A DNA stretch of 64,000 nt from Plectrocnemia conspersa (taxonomy: Eukaryota; Arthropoda; Insecta; Trichoptera; Polycentropodidae), in NCBI GenBank assembly GCA_009617715.1, contig VTFK01000290.1, positions 186,001 through 250,000 of the forward strand, in the 5' to 3' direction. Every line of letters starts with the position of its first letter. The stretch's first letter is position 1. Both the position numbers and the translations under genes were made by a program. The notes under the pieces were generated by a model. That model was not told the DNA's origin. It searched no databases and saw nothing but the letters and a program-made list of their open reading frames with translations. Positions 39,201 through 52,105 of this stretch are shown one piece after another.

Positions 39201-42200
39201 CAATTTTCTTGCCAAAGTGTATATTAAAAATTAAAATACATGCATATTAAATTATTTTTTTTACATTTAAATCATTATCGACAAATCGACGATATCTTTT
39301 AGGAAAAAACTAAAATACAAAAAATGCAAAACCGCTGAATAGTATCATTTATTTATTTCATTACAGAGATTCCAGCGATGGTGAAAATAGTGAATGTGAG
39401 GATTCTTCCGGAGCTGAACCTTCTGGTGTCGAATCGGAACAATCTGATCAAGAAACAGGAAATGGCGTCAAATTTAAAAAGTCTCCTGCCAAATACATGA
39501 CTGACTCGGCAGTCCTTAAACCCGCTACCAACATTAACATGGGCATGAAAGCAGAAAGCATAGATTCTGGCCTTGAATCAGAAAATGTTTCTGATAAAAT
39601 GGCTACTTACGTCATGATAGAATCCAGAGATTTATTGAATATCACATTAACGCCTCAATCGATGAAAGTCATTTACGATTTGGCTAATAACTTCACTCAA
39701 AAAATAATATCGATAGTCGATTATCAAACTGTATTGGGAGTAGATTACGAGAATCCAATCAATCTTATCAATGACATAGGTCCTGCTTCGAGAGTTGAAT
39801 TGGTATCACACGCAGAATTGGATATAACAGGAAATGATCGTGTGATAGCATTTGCAAATTATGATAAAGACTATAGTTGTCCAAGTAGTCCTGCCAATAG
39901 CTTCGATGGAAGAAATCATGGTTCGATTGGTTCTGAACATGATTGGGAAACGTACGTATTGAAGTACATATATAATGAAAGACTTCTTTTTAATGTAAAT
40001 ATTATTTTAGATTTGAAGGTGGTTTTAATTGTGAAATTCGGACACCCACTCCACAGCCAATGTTTAGTCCAACGCAATTGTTCCCATTGGATCCTGTATC
40101 GCAATTGTATAGAAAGATCACTGAAGAACGTTTAATTATCAAGATACAAGATTTCGACGATTTATCTATAGTTTGCCCTCAAAGGGCCGTAAATAAGTTG
40201 CATTCGTTACAACCGAGCAAAAATAACACTAAATATCATATAATGTTGAACACTGATTCTAAATACAAGAATAAGAAGGTCGTACTGAGATCTCCTCTAC
40301 AGGTTTGAATTTTTGATGAGCATTTTATATATATTTATATGCTTATTTAATAACATTTACTTATAGATCAGAAACGAAACTACATACGCCATTGGAATAT
40401 TTTATAGAAAGACAGATTTAGAAGCTTTAAATATCAGCTTAATGGGAGAGCAGATGAATCCGTTTGAAGGAACTATGCGAATACATATTTTAGAACCGGA
40501 TGAAACTTATAATATACCGTTATATGTAGCATACCATTGCCAATTATATTTGCAACCAACTTATGTTGAGTAAGTCTATTTAAAGTAAATTATTATATAC
40601 GTATTAATTTATTATACTTATCTAAAAAGTATTTATAGCAAATATCACGTGACTAGTCATGGCTTATGGTGGCCTGAGTTATCTACTGATTTAAATACTG
40701 GAGTTAATTTGTGTTGTTTGCCAAAAGAAGATAAAGATCCAACTGGATTTTCAATACGCGCTTTCACTACTGAAGGTTTATATCTAAATTTATAATAAAA
40801 CTTATCTGCAATATGCTATATTTATTTTATATTTTCTAGGAACAAAGGCAAATAAAACTTCGCATACGATTCCCAATTATCTTATTCGTCTTTTATCTCC
40901 ATTGACAATACACAATCGTCTTCCATATGCTGTAGAAATCAAAGTACCTAACATTGATTATCAAATCAGGATAGAAGCAGGAGAGAAGACTAACGCTTAT
41001 CACATGAATATTAACAAATCTCATAGAGTTATAGTCGAAATAAACTATTTGGGTCTACCATGGATTGGCAGCTTCAATCTGAGTAATGATTTACATGAGA
41101 AAACTCTGACTATGACAACTGATATTGATACAGATGGCGGAAATAAACAGTTGGGGTTGGGTATCAAAGTTGATAGAACTGAAGGGTGTGAATTATTCCT
41201 TCATGCTCCTTATTGGATTATAAATAAGACTGGATTGCCCCTACAGCTAAAAGTAAGTAGATGTTTTATTTTTTTTGCTCTTCATCTGTGCTAGAACTTT
41301 TTATCCACAGACTTCTTTGATAGATGTTCTGTACTGCATATTCATAAACAACTTTCCCTGATTACTATTTACGTAGTTAACCCTTTTATATTATTAAAAC
41401 ATATATGGACGTCTCAACTAAAAACAGCCGTTCATATTCTTAATGATTGTAGTATAATCCTTATATGATATTTTTAGGGATCAAAATCTGATATGGTTTA
41501 TGAATGCGTCGGTTCTGAACCTCTACTATTTAACTACAAACGTTCCATAAGAAAAAAACAAGTGCGACTAAGAATCTATCAAAGTTCTTGGTCTTCTGCT
41601 TTTGGTTTGGATACAGTTGGTGCTCCAGGTTTGATAATATGTAATCATCGAGAAAGGAATCGTCATTATAGGATCCTAATGACTGTAAGTATTTAATTTT
41701 ATATAATATGAAGAATATGTACTCAATTTGATTTTGACAGGTGAGTCTCTCTCAATTATGCCCACAATTGACGAGAATCGTAACTCTGTTACCATACTTT
41801 TTGGTTTCAAACGAAACCAAGAAGTATTTGAGATTCATGGAAGAAAATGAAAGGGCAGATCTTTGGATGGATTTGGCTCCAACTCTATGTGTGCCATTTT
41901 GGCCTGAAACTGATTCAATGAAAATGCATTGCAAATATAGAGATTCGTCGTTGGTTTCACAACATTTTCCTATAACATCAATTCACAACACTGTTCTAAG
42001 GATGGATAAAGGGGTATGTTGCATAATAATGTTTATTTACATATAAAAATATTAAGTAATATAAAAATCATAAAAATATATTTAAGCATCTTTCTTCGTT
42101 AGAAGTCCTTTGCCTTTTAAATCAAAAGATGAACTAATCGATTTTTGAACATCTACAATCGTCGGTTCTTTGAGATTTTCGGAACTTTTATGACCTTTAG

Positions 42201-45200
42201 TAGTAGTTTCTTTATCCTTAATTTAAAAATATATATTATTACTTTATAGTTATTTTTTAAAATAATATGTAAATTACTTGATCGCTTCTGGCACGCCTCG
42301 CATTAAATCTTTCTTTAATGTCTACTTCTGGAACTTCGAAAGTTGAAATAAAATCCGAGCTAATTTTTGGTAAATCTAATACCTAAGATAAAAATTGTGT
42401 TATATATATTTAATATTTAATTGTATAGTATTATTTTAAATACCCAATTCATTGGAGCTGTGTATGAAGTCAAATTTTTGCCTATTGGTTTGACATCATT
42501 AAAAAAAGTATTGTCTTGAATGTTACGCTTGAAAATTTCAGGATTTATCTATAAATATTAATTTTTATAATAAATGATTGATCTTTAAATTTAAATAATT
42601 AAAAATATAATACCTTAGTATCTGGTACACCAAATGATGTTGCAGGCGGAGTTTTAGAATGCTCTTCTGATTTTTTATCAGAATCTGATGGTATATGGTA
42701 TGGAGGATATGGAGTTGACTATTGTATTGAAAATATTTTAATAATGCTGATTTATACCATGCCTTATCGATTTATGTTTATTACCTTAATGTCGAGAATA
42801 CCGTACGATCTTCCTGGAGGACTTCTTTTGACAGTTTTGTCTGAGTTCGAATCTGGTTTTATCTTTGGATAACCAACGACCTTAAAATATATGTATATAT
42901 ACTTGAACATATTATTTATAAATATTTTATATTATTTTCATTTAACTTACTGAAGAAAATGGCACTCCATAAGATGTGGCAGGTGTAGTTTTTGCAACAA
43001 TAACCTGAATAAAATTATTAAAAAATTATTCATAATTTATAATAAATATATAAAGTAAATCATTATTACTTCTTCGTCTAGTTTTCCAGACTCTTCTAAT
43101 TGTATTCGCTTTTCAGCTATATCAATTAATTCTTTCGGTGGTTTTAACTCAGTGAAAACATCTTCAGAACTCTAAAATAATAATAAGTATATAACATTAT
43201 ATGGCAGTCAAACAGTAAAAGTAATTTATACTAACTTCATTATTTTTATATATTTCATTGACTTCTCTTTTAAAAGTTTTATCATCTTTATTTTCTGTAA
43301 CATCATTAATTTGGATCTGAAAGTTAGATTTGAGTATTGATTTAAGTTCTGTAAACAAAAAGTATGAATAAAATTATACTTACGCTTCTTATTGGAGGTG
43401 TATCTAATATTTCCTTACTGGTATCATATAGAATACTGTCAGCATAAAACTCTTCACTGTCAACATAAATGGGTCCTAATTGTTTAACTTTTGGTATGCT
43501 GCGTGGTTTCAATATATGATCGGTTTCGTTTTTAACAACGTTATCCGTAATAGTTAAATTTTCACACTCTTTCGATTTGTTAATATCAACACTTCTGGAT
43601 TCGCACAAGATAAATATTTGCAAAAACACACACAACTTGAACACCAATGACATGTTGATATTTTCCTTTTGCGACTATTCAAGTGAAAGCTGAGGCTTAC
43701 TGTGAATTTCAACAGTTCCGCCTCTGCCCCTATATATATATGTACATACTTTTCAAAAGTGATAAGTAAAGAATTAATTATCACGTTTCTATTTTTTCCA
43801 CTTAACACGTGCATGACAAATTCACAGTTTTTTTGTACTTTCGCTCTTTATTTCATAACGTTACGATTATATAATTCGATTATATGTTATTTTCAGACCG
43901 GCATTTGCGTAAACGTCGTCGGAGGAATAGACAAACCGTTTACCATCACTTTCATGAATTACAAGCCTGGTGATTCTCCAGTGAGAGTCGACAATCTATG
44001 CGAAGACATATTTTTAAAATTAAATCAGAGTGACTCAGGACAAGTCACTCTATTGAGTCCCAATCAATCAGCGTTATACACTTGGGATGATCCTACAAAG
44101 GAAAGGACTCTGTTCTGGAATGTTTACAATAATAAAGGAAAGGGATTCAAAGCCGAATTTCTAAAGGACGGGTAATAAATTAAACAAATATTATTAAAGG
44201 GCAGTGGTTTTCCAAAGTTCATGTAATTTAAGCATACTTTCTAACTTATACGTATAAGAAAAACGTCTTATTTTAAGATTGACTTACAATTCATTTTGTA
44301 CACCTCTTAAGTTTCTTGACTACAACGTCATAAAGATTTCGCAACTGTTATATAACTACTTTGACACCCAACGAGCGCGGATTTTCTCAAATCATAATCT
44401 TTCAGTAATCATTTCATAGTGTATATTATTCGTTAAACACTGATCAAATCGATTTTTTATTTATTATTTTAAAAGTAGGATGAAAGAGCGCAACTGTTCG
44501 ACTAAGAAGTGCATTTAATTGTTTCTAGAAATGGTATGTTAAACACTGAGTCAATATGCAAGGTGTCGTGACGGAGTGCAGGTTAAGATATAGCCGGATA
44601 AGTGTTTTCATTTTCGTAATATAACATTTTGCCATCTTGCAAACTGTATTCCATAACTAGATTCAAATATAAATAAAATAAATAATGATGTATTTTTTGC
44701 ATAATCAACAAGTTTGGGAACCACTGTATTATATAATATACTTTTTTAATTCATATTTCATGTGTAGGTTCGGAGAAGTTCGAGTCAGCTTCCACACAGT
44801 CAAACAATCTTCGACAACGAATACAAACAGTGTCACTTCAAAACTATCATCAACACTCAAAAAGTTTACGCCGAAATCTCCAGAACCGGAATCATCAAGC
44901 AGCGAAGACTCGGACACTTCGGAAGTATCAAAAGCCAATTCAAAAGCGACCAAAACGAGAAAAGATAAAGCTGTAGTTTATTGGGTGTCATATTTAGAAA
45001 ACTATCAAAGAGTCTTCATGTTGACCCAAGAGGAAAGAATAGCTTATCAATACAGACACAAGATAGACTCCGAAAAGTGTAACTATGAAATATTTCTATC
45101 GCTTACTGGTATCGGTTTTTCCATCTGCATGCAAACTAGCACAGGCATTAAAGAATTGTCTTACATTAGCTTGACTGATTCACCCGCCAAGTGGGAAATC

Positions 45201-48200
45201 TGTATTGCTCATAAATGGAAGTTGCTACCATTAGAATTGACTACATGGATTGAAGACAGATTCAAGTCGGAGCAGAAAAAGAGTCAACCCAAGGAATGCA
45301 TACATATAGACTTTGAAAAGATGCAGATGACCAAACCGGTCTTTGCCGAACTACGTAGGACTTACTTCCCGGCTTTGTGGCTGCAGTGCCGCAAATCTGA
45401 AAATCAGACATATGTCCATCTTAAAATGCATCGTTTACAAATCGATAATCAGTTAAACGAAGCAGTTTTCCCTTCCGTTCTTTATCCTGCTATAATACCT
45501 GTAAACGTAGCGAAGAAAGTAGGAGTTCGCCCTTGCATTGAATACATCAGTCTGAAACGTAATAGACCATATTTTAATCAAGATGTTTATAAATACATAA
45601 AGTTGCTAGTACAAGAGTTTTGCATTCAGCTTGATAGAGGTTTCGTGAACTATATATTTGATTTATTAAACGAATGGACTGTCGAAGAAAAGCCAGCTTT
45701 AAGGCTGAGAGCTGATTTGGCTTTAGTTCACGTTCCCATAACTAACGTAGCAGCGAGACAGTCGATTGATAATTCTAGACTTGCCATAATAGAATACATG
45801 CATCTATCTCCAATGAAATTCCAATTGAGCTTATCTTCGAGGGGTTATAATAAAGAAAACGTAGTTTCAAGATCTAAAACCAACTCAAAGAAGGAGAATA
45901 GACCTAAGTTGTTCAATAGTGATCTATTGGAATTTTTGTTCAATTCTTGGAGCTCTTTCTTGACAGAGATGAAAGGTGTTAAATTGAAGTAAGTATTACG
46001 TATACCTATTAATGAGTTTTGGTCTTTATCACATTATTTCTCTGATTTTAATGGTATGCTATAAAAAAGTAACATCGTTCACGCTTTCCATGAGTCTTTA
46101 GTTTTGACTAAAATAAGCGGTAATTCAAAAAAATCAGGCGATTCTTGACATAGATTTTGACTCATACTGTCTCTTAAAATGTCACCCTTAAATTACTATA
46201 TTAACTGTGTAAATGTATTTTGTATAAAATTTAGGGTATATCTGACCGCAGGCTGGAACGAGGTGTTCTATTGCACTACAAACTTTTAGTGAAATTTGTG
46301 AGATGCAGTTAATGTTTTACGTTTCCATGGCAGAACTTTCCAATACAAATTTTAGATAGTTTATATAGCATATTTTTTAGCCATAAGCCATAATTTTAAA
46401 TGTTATATAATGTTACTATTTACACCATTTCGAATTCTTGAAAGCCAGCACTAAAAAAGTGCTTTAAAGGAGACATTTATTTTAAAATTTTAATCTATAT
46501 TTCTAGGTCAAAAAAAGGCTAAACCTCAAATATTATATTATACAGTGGACTTCATCTTGTAATATATTTTTTTACTATATTTTAGAATGTCATTTTATGA
46601 AGTCTTGGGACAAACAATGTCTTCTTCGCAAGTAATAGCAAACGCTTATCAACATTATTACATTCAAGTCATACAGCAGTTTTACGTGTTGATCTTGGGA
46701 TTGGACGTTCTAGGAAATCCTTATAATGCATTAGCAGATTTCTCTAAAGCCATCACCAACTTCTTCTATGAACCTTTTGTGGTATGATCTTTTTCATAAT
46801 CACACTATCGTATTTAAAATATCTAACATGTTGATCACTCCAATTTAGGGAATACCTGAAGGACCTGAAGAAGTTTCCAACCGTCTTGCTTACGGAGCAT
46901 CTACACTGTACGGTCACTGTTCCGGAAATACAAACAGAATGGAATCTCTTTTGTCGCAATCTTTGGGAGAATTAGTAGCGACCTTATCATTTGATGACGA
47001 TTATAAAAAGAAAAGAAAATATGGTATGAATAAATAAGAAGCAATGTAAAAGAGTGCCTTTTAATGTATTTCATTGTTTATTTCAGGATATGGTACTCAA
47101 AAGAACAGCGATTTACCTGAATCGTCTATTTTGGCTAGTCAAAGTTATATAATGAGTGTTACTTTGGGACTTGGTGGTATTATAACTAAACCAACATTTG
47201 GTGAGTAAATTTCTGATATTTCAATATTTTTATGATTATTTATAATTGGATCTCATTTTAGTCAAAAGTTTAATAAACGAGATCTTTTTTTTATTTTGCA
47301 TTAAGTTAGTTTTATGGTCTGAATACGTGTGTATTTAAAAACTATGGTTATTTAATGTTTTCTATATTGCTTATATATTAATGTATATAGAAGATCTTTG
47401 ATTTGAACATTAATGAATAAAAGAGGTTTAAGTGATCTAAAAATTCATTTTCTTGCGTTCTATTATATAGATGCAATGGATTTTATCAAATTTTGTCGAT
47501 ATATATTTTATTAAATGTGTAGAATAATGTTTTTAGTAAAAATTGGTTCTACAGTAAAAGCTTTAATGCAGTTTCATTAAAACAAGGCAGTTTTTATACA
47601 ATCTTATATACACTTTTTTTGATATACACTAAATAATATTACATACGTCATTGTAAAAACTATTCATAATAATTTTCATCCGAAATTTGCTAGTGTAGTA
47701 CTGCTCAATAAATAAAATTGAATCCTTTTTATGACACTATAAACCTTTTAAAAGATATAAAATAATAGCACTAAATACCCGACATTTTCGTGCTATTATC
47801 CAAAATGTAGCAAGACATACATGCAAGCTGATGACGCAATAAATATTTTTATGGGAGATTTGTACTTAAAAACTTTTTCCAAACAATATGTATCTATGGA
47901 AAAAAACAACATACAAATTAGACAATTTGTTTTTGAGATAATCTTGTACAAACATACACGAGCCTATGCAAAAAATCATATTAAGTTTTTTTGCATTGTC
48001 TAACGTTCACTCCGTTTCGCTAAAAATGTATTTTGCCATTATTTGGTGTTATAATACTCCTTGAGTAGATCTTCTTTAATTATCGCACAATATTTCAACT
48101 TAAGATGTAAGACTTACACCTGCGAGTTAAATTACAAAAATAATGTTCATGAATCAAATATCTTCCGTAATATTGTTTTTAGCATGTTACAACTTTCTTT

Positions 48201-49742
48201 TATAGTTATTTTATTTTCATATACGTTACATGTATTGTTGTTAAAAGAGTTTGCGTTTCATTTTATTATGTTAAACACAAATTAACATTTTATTCCCAAA
48301 CATACATCATAATGTGTGTATTTAATTTCCTTCTTTAATACTATGCGAGCACATCTTACTACAAAAATGTGGCACTGATCTATTACATTTAACAACTGAC
48401 TCACTCTCTTTTTTTAACAAATAATCGTTCACTAACAATGTGTGTGTTTAAGAGAATGTAATTACAATGTTTTACCAGGGCATGTTTATTAATTAAAAAA
48501 ATATAAACATACAATGCTTGTTTTGATCATTTTAATGGAATGTTATGTATTTTTCATGTTTTCATAATTGTCTTCTTCGACGGCAGACGAAGAATTCACG
48601 TTGAATGAAGGTAACGGACATTGCATGATAACATAATTACTCACTATTTATCTTAAAAATATTATAGCAATTCACAATACATCATATCTTAAGTTGAGCA
48701 TAATTATTTATAATTTTTCAGGCGGAAGAAATGAATGTGTCGAAGGCGTTGTAAAGAACTGCGGAGGAACTGTGGCAGTTTTTGGATCCAAATCTGGTAG
48801 TAACACGATTTCTACAATGTATGATTCTTTAAGACGTGCTGCAGAAAGCGGTAGACCGATTGTATTGAGAGCTAGATTACCAAGATATTGCCACCCGTAT
48901 GAAGTAAGTTGATCTGAAATATTCATTCAATCAAAAATTGTAATACCTACCTTTTCTTAGGGTATAAAACCTTATTCGTTATATCAAGCGCTTGGTTTAA
49001 GACTATTAGCGTCTTTAGAAAGAGGGCACTATGCCGATACGGATGTGTATCTGGCTCACGCTGCGCTAACCACGAATGCTAAAGTCACATTGCTGCTCAC
49101 AATGCAGTAATTATTATTTATTGTAATAATTATATCTAATGTTCATACATATCAAACATATTTATATAATTTCAGGCACATATTCCTCATAAGAACTGGC
49201 AATTCAGGCAGTCCTTGGCAAATCGAATGGGCTATCAGAATCGATGATGTGATAGGCGTTCCAAATATCAGCGAAAATAAATTGATTTTTGTTGTTAAAC
49301 AAGTAAATTATTTTTTCTAAATGATTTTCTACTATCCTTTACAAGTATTCACGACACCTTTTCGATTGTATTATATCCCGTAACTTCATTATCAAGAGTT
49401 TTTGACAGGATTCAGTGGAAATTCGCAAGTGGGCTGAAACGGAGTGTTCTACGAAATTTTGCTGTTCGTGAATAAAATAAAAAAATAATATTGGCATAAA
49501 AAATCAACTAGTCCCTATACTATATTATTGACATTAGAATTACTAGCCTTTAAACTTATTTGTACACATAACACATGTATAAAAAAATTACTCTTTTATA
49601 GGATGATAACGTCAACTATTTCTCAAACAATGAGCGCATAGTTGAATGCGAAGATATGGAAGTATTGAAATGGTTGCAGTCTAAAGTGGAATCGGCACTT
49701 ATTTTAAACATGGAAGATAAACACTGCCCTTCGCAGGTGTAA
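27271..49742 (+). CDS. Vps13: Vacuolar protein sorting-associated protein 13 (VPS13)
   Basis: Bridge-like lipid transfer protein, 3,554 codons in this model, A/C-like (no UBA domain seen). Exons: 27271-27411, 27469-27869, 27936-28147, 28209-28383, 28451-28724, 30992-31244, 31306-31436, 31800-32003, 32064-32272, 32338-32485, 32550-32941, 32998-33185, 33259-33332, 33400-33561, 33621-33763, 33824-33958, 34619-34790, 34852-35037, 35096-35288, 35352-35530, 35599-35824, 35932-36232, 36300-36499, 36561-36701, 36758-37895, 39367-39951, 40011-40302, 40367-40569, 40639-40775, 40840-41252, 41478-41684, 41741-42013, 43897-44171, 44768-45988, 46586-46781, 46849-47023, 47087-47200, 48722-48903, 48961-49106, 49176-49302, 49602-49742. 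The chorein N-terminus is unmistakable (MFEGVVAGILNRFLGKYV). Residues about 2260-2800 form the VAB (SHR-BD) region, with WPEL, LPLQL and PYWIINKTG. The C-terminal part has an ATG2_C-like region (exons 35-38) and a PH-like domain (about 3417-3554). Two acidic/Ser-rich linkers lie in exons 25-26 and 34. The protein moves phospholipids between ER and other organelles. The exon 22 acceptor is uncertain (see findings), and an extra short exon in the 2.3-kb intron 5 is possible. Confidence 0.96.
29640..29715 (-). mobile_element. tRNA-derived SINE head in VPS13 intron 5
   Basis: On the minus strand this has an A-box-like TAGCGTAGTCAGCACG and a B-box GTGGGTTCGAACTAC in a foldable T arm, with an Ala-like AGC in the anticodon loop. 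The 3' side (AGCAGACTTGA) cannot pair with the 5' end (GGTTGGA), so it is not a working tRNA. The sequence continues on the minus strand to about 29520, probably as the SINE body. Confidence 0.6.
30328..30646. mobile_element. MITE with CAGGG ends in VPS13 intron 5
   Basis: The ends are CAGGGCCGTGGAGTCG and CGACTCCACAGCCCTG, inverted with one mismatch. A GAGTCGGAGT-rich segment follows the left end. The 319-bp element lacks a reading frame. CAGGG ends suggest hAT, but I see no 8-base duplication in the flanks, so one end may be eroded. Confidence 0.7.
38774..38852 (+). repeat. Three copies of a 16-mer in VPS13 intron 25
   Basis: TTTATTATGGCCAAAA occurs exactly at 38774-38789, 38812-38827 and 38837-38852. 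The spacers differ. GGCGGCA follows near copies 1 and 3. The function is unknown; it may be a terminal sub-repeat array of a transposon or a minisatellite seed. Confidence 0.7.
42082..43653 (-). CDS. Nested secreted protein gene inside a VPS13 intron, unrecognised family
   Basis: Nine coding exons on the strand opposite VPS13, wholly inside its intron 42014-43896: 43384-43653, 43236-43316, 43070-43171, 42951-43004, 42785-42880, 42614-42718, 42444-42548, 42278-42382, 42082-42216. All introns are phase 0, with good GT/AG ends, and the frame is open to TAA, giving 350 residues. The ATG opens a clear signal peptide (MSLVFKLCVFLQIFILCESR). The mature protein is hydrophilic and rich in Lys, Glu, Ser and Pro, with few cysteines after the signal. 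Three consecutive exons contain related motifs: TTPATSYGVP, SPPGRSYGILD and TPPATSFGVP. Similar P-x-SYG-P motifs occur in some insect cuticular and matrix proteins, but no chitin-binding RR domain is present, so I assign no function. Exons 6-8 are each exactly 105 bases. It has its own TATA promoter. Confidence 0.8.
43700..43740 (-). promoter_or_regulatory. Core promoter of the nested gene
   Basis: On the minus strand TATATATA lies at 43733-43740, followed about 30 bases later by TTCACAGT, an initiator-like site near 43700-43706. The implied 5' UTR is about 50 bases. Confidence 0.45.
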
Positions 49743-50951
49743 ATTAATTTGTAGATAAATATCTGCTCTCAAGTCATAAGTAATTTCTTAATAATATATA
49801 ACATTTACTTATCAATAATCCAATTTAAAAAATAAGAATTTCCAACATAAGGAAATGTATCTCTAAGTTAATACATAGTTTTATCTGTTTTTTATATTAA
49901 TTATATATTATTTAAGATTAAACTTTAATTGATTTTATTTATATATAATACAATTGACTGAAAAGATAATAATGTCAGATATTCTGAACATACAATAGAC
50001 AAGAAATAAATATTATTTGTTTTGATAGAAACATCTTTCAATAAACAACATAACTTAAACTATAAGGGGGTAACTAATTAACAATTTTCATTAAACAGAA
50101 ATTATTCATGACTTGTGGCAAGAAATTTTATGTGTTATTTTTTTTATGTATTAGATTCAAATATATGTATTGATCGTTACAATTATCGTTGTATTGTAAG
50201 CATGTGATGAATGAAGTGAATGTATCGATATATTTTAGTCAATTTGCCAAAAAAAGAAATGAATTGTTGGTGAAAAGTATATGGTTAAAAATCGTTAAAG
50301 CATGTTAACTTCTATTTATAAATGTATTATTTTATTTTCAGTATATTAATTATATAATAGTAATTGTGTTATTATAATTATATTTAAATAGCTCTAAACA
50401 TTGTTTAGCTTTGTTATTTATTTAGAAAAATTTACTTTGAATGTTAAAATATGACTATAATTTTAAATATATTTATTAAGTAATATTAAGACAATTATTT
50501 TGTCATCGTAACTTAAAATTATATCAAAATATTTGTTAAACACAACAAAAATAGCTGAAAAATATCTCAATGTGAAAAAATCATAATTTAAGTATGAAAT
50601 AATATATACTCGGGCAGAAAAACCTCAATTGTTATTAATTAATGTAAGTTATATTTATATGAAACGCTATTTAAATGGTGCATTAATTAAATTATCATAA
50701 TAAAACGTTTGCACAACAACTGAAGAATTAAAACAAAGCTTTTAATATAATAAAATAAAATATAAAAACTATATTTTGACTATATATACATATGGTTATT
50801 GTTTGCTTTATAGTTTTTTTTATCATGTTGCCGTTACATTCAATATATCAGAATGGTTGATTTATGCAATTAAATTGAATTATATTTTTCAATAAAGGTT
50901 TTTGATATATTCTTCAGAAGTTTTATTTCAAAAATAAACAATATAAAAAAG
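49743..50951. other. Convergent 3' flanks of VPS13 and CCDC130
   Basis: The 1.2 kb between two stop codons on opposite strands. It is very AT-rich and probably contains both 3' UTRs. A minus-strand AATAAA at 50922-50927 sits 25 bases after the CCDC130 stop. No other gene is seen. Confidence 0.6.
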
Positions 50952-52105
50952 TCATGATTCAGAACTCGAAGTTGAATCGTAATCGCATAAACTCTTTTTA
51001 CTTTCGATCCTTTCACTTCCATCCTCAACCTTTCGCTTCTTATTGGCTTCCGAGTTTTCTTCAATTTCAGTTGTCACTGCAATTTCACTGGTCTTTGATT
51101 TTGGTTTAATTCCCAACGTATTTCTATTTAAAATTTTACTTTGACTAAGCAATTTTTCTTTCTTTAATCCTCCGAAAGATGTGATCAATCCACTGGAGCT
51201 CGGTAAAGCTGGACTGTTGATTATATCTCTTCTGGTGACGGCTTGTTTCTCATCCATTGAATAAGCTGGTTTTAACGACAACAATGCGGCTAAATCTACA
51301 TCTTCTTGCGATTCCGGAAGTAAAGGAATATCTAATGAAGATTTTGAAAGCAACATTTTGTCTTTTAATACATTTCCTTTAATTTCTTTAGTTTTGTCCT
51401 AAAATCATATAGTAATAAATATAAAATAAAATCAATAATATATTAAAAAAGAATGTAATACATACTCTAAAGTTTTTTCTTAATAAGCAATTAGCTTCAT
51501 AGCTATCTTTCCACACATTTTCATTTCTGTTGAATAATTTACAAATTTGCGGTTTAGCTTCAGCAGCAGCTTGTAAATCACTTGACGTATGTTCCAATTT
51601 GAACATAGGATCGTCGAATAGTCTCTTTTGTGTTTCTTTAGTCTCTGGCACTACTTGACCATTATCTGTTGGATCCCATCTATTTTCTTGTCTTCTAGCA
51701 CCAGTTATTATAACATAATCAAGATTCTAAAATAAAATATTAAATAATATTACAGAAAATTATATCGTTATATAAAATAAGTCAATAATATACCCCAGGA
51801 TCTGTCTTTATTTCAAAGTGGTTGTCGCATAGATGACACTTCATCCTGAATTTATAAACAGGCGTTGTGTAATACATTCCGATTTTAGATTTTTCCGCAT
51901 TGTATCGCACTCCCATTCCTATGTGGTTGTTGCAGCCGTCACACCAGATGTTATAAGGCATCTCAAATCTAATGATCAGAATGCCTAAATGCAGCTTTCT
52001 GGCTCGCTCACGGAGCGCGTGAGTTCCTTGGGCTTTATTTATTCCACCCTTGCGCGGATCATAGTCCGGCGGATAGTATAAATTCTGTCCTTTGCGTTCA
52101 CCCAT
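50952..52105 (-). CDS. CCDC130: CCDC130/YJU2B-type splicing factor
   Basis: Nuclear protein of the YJU2/CWC16 family, spliceosome-associated factors acting around catalysis. Three coding exons: 51794-52105, 51466-51726, 50952-51398; both introns are phase 0, giving 339 residues. The N-terminus MGERKGQNLYYPPDYDP is the family signature. It is followed by YNIWCDGC and RMKCHLCDNHFEI, the two CxxC pairs of the zinc-binding core, then TDPG joined across intron 1 to NLDYVITGARRQENRWDP. The C-terminal third is low complexity, with a Lys-rich KKRKVEDGSER segment that could be a nuclear localisation signal and a serine-rich end (STSSSES). Just upstream of the ATG the minus strand reads ATTTTTCAG, a likely acceptor of a 5' UTR intron; a possible donor is GAAG/GTAAAAG near 52813. 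Choice between CCDC130 and its paralogue CCDC94/YJU2 rests on the start MGERKGQNLYYPPDYDP. Confidence 0.93.

Noticed and set aside
47821..48285. Open frames in VPS13 intron 37
   Set aside because: AT-rich composition and no splice logic. The conserved protein runs directly from exon 37 to exon 38.
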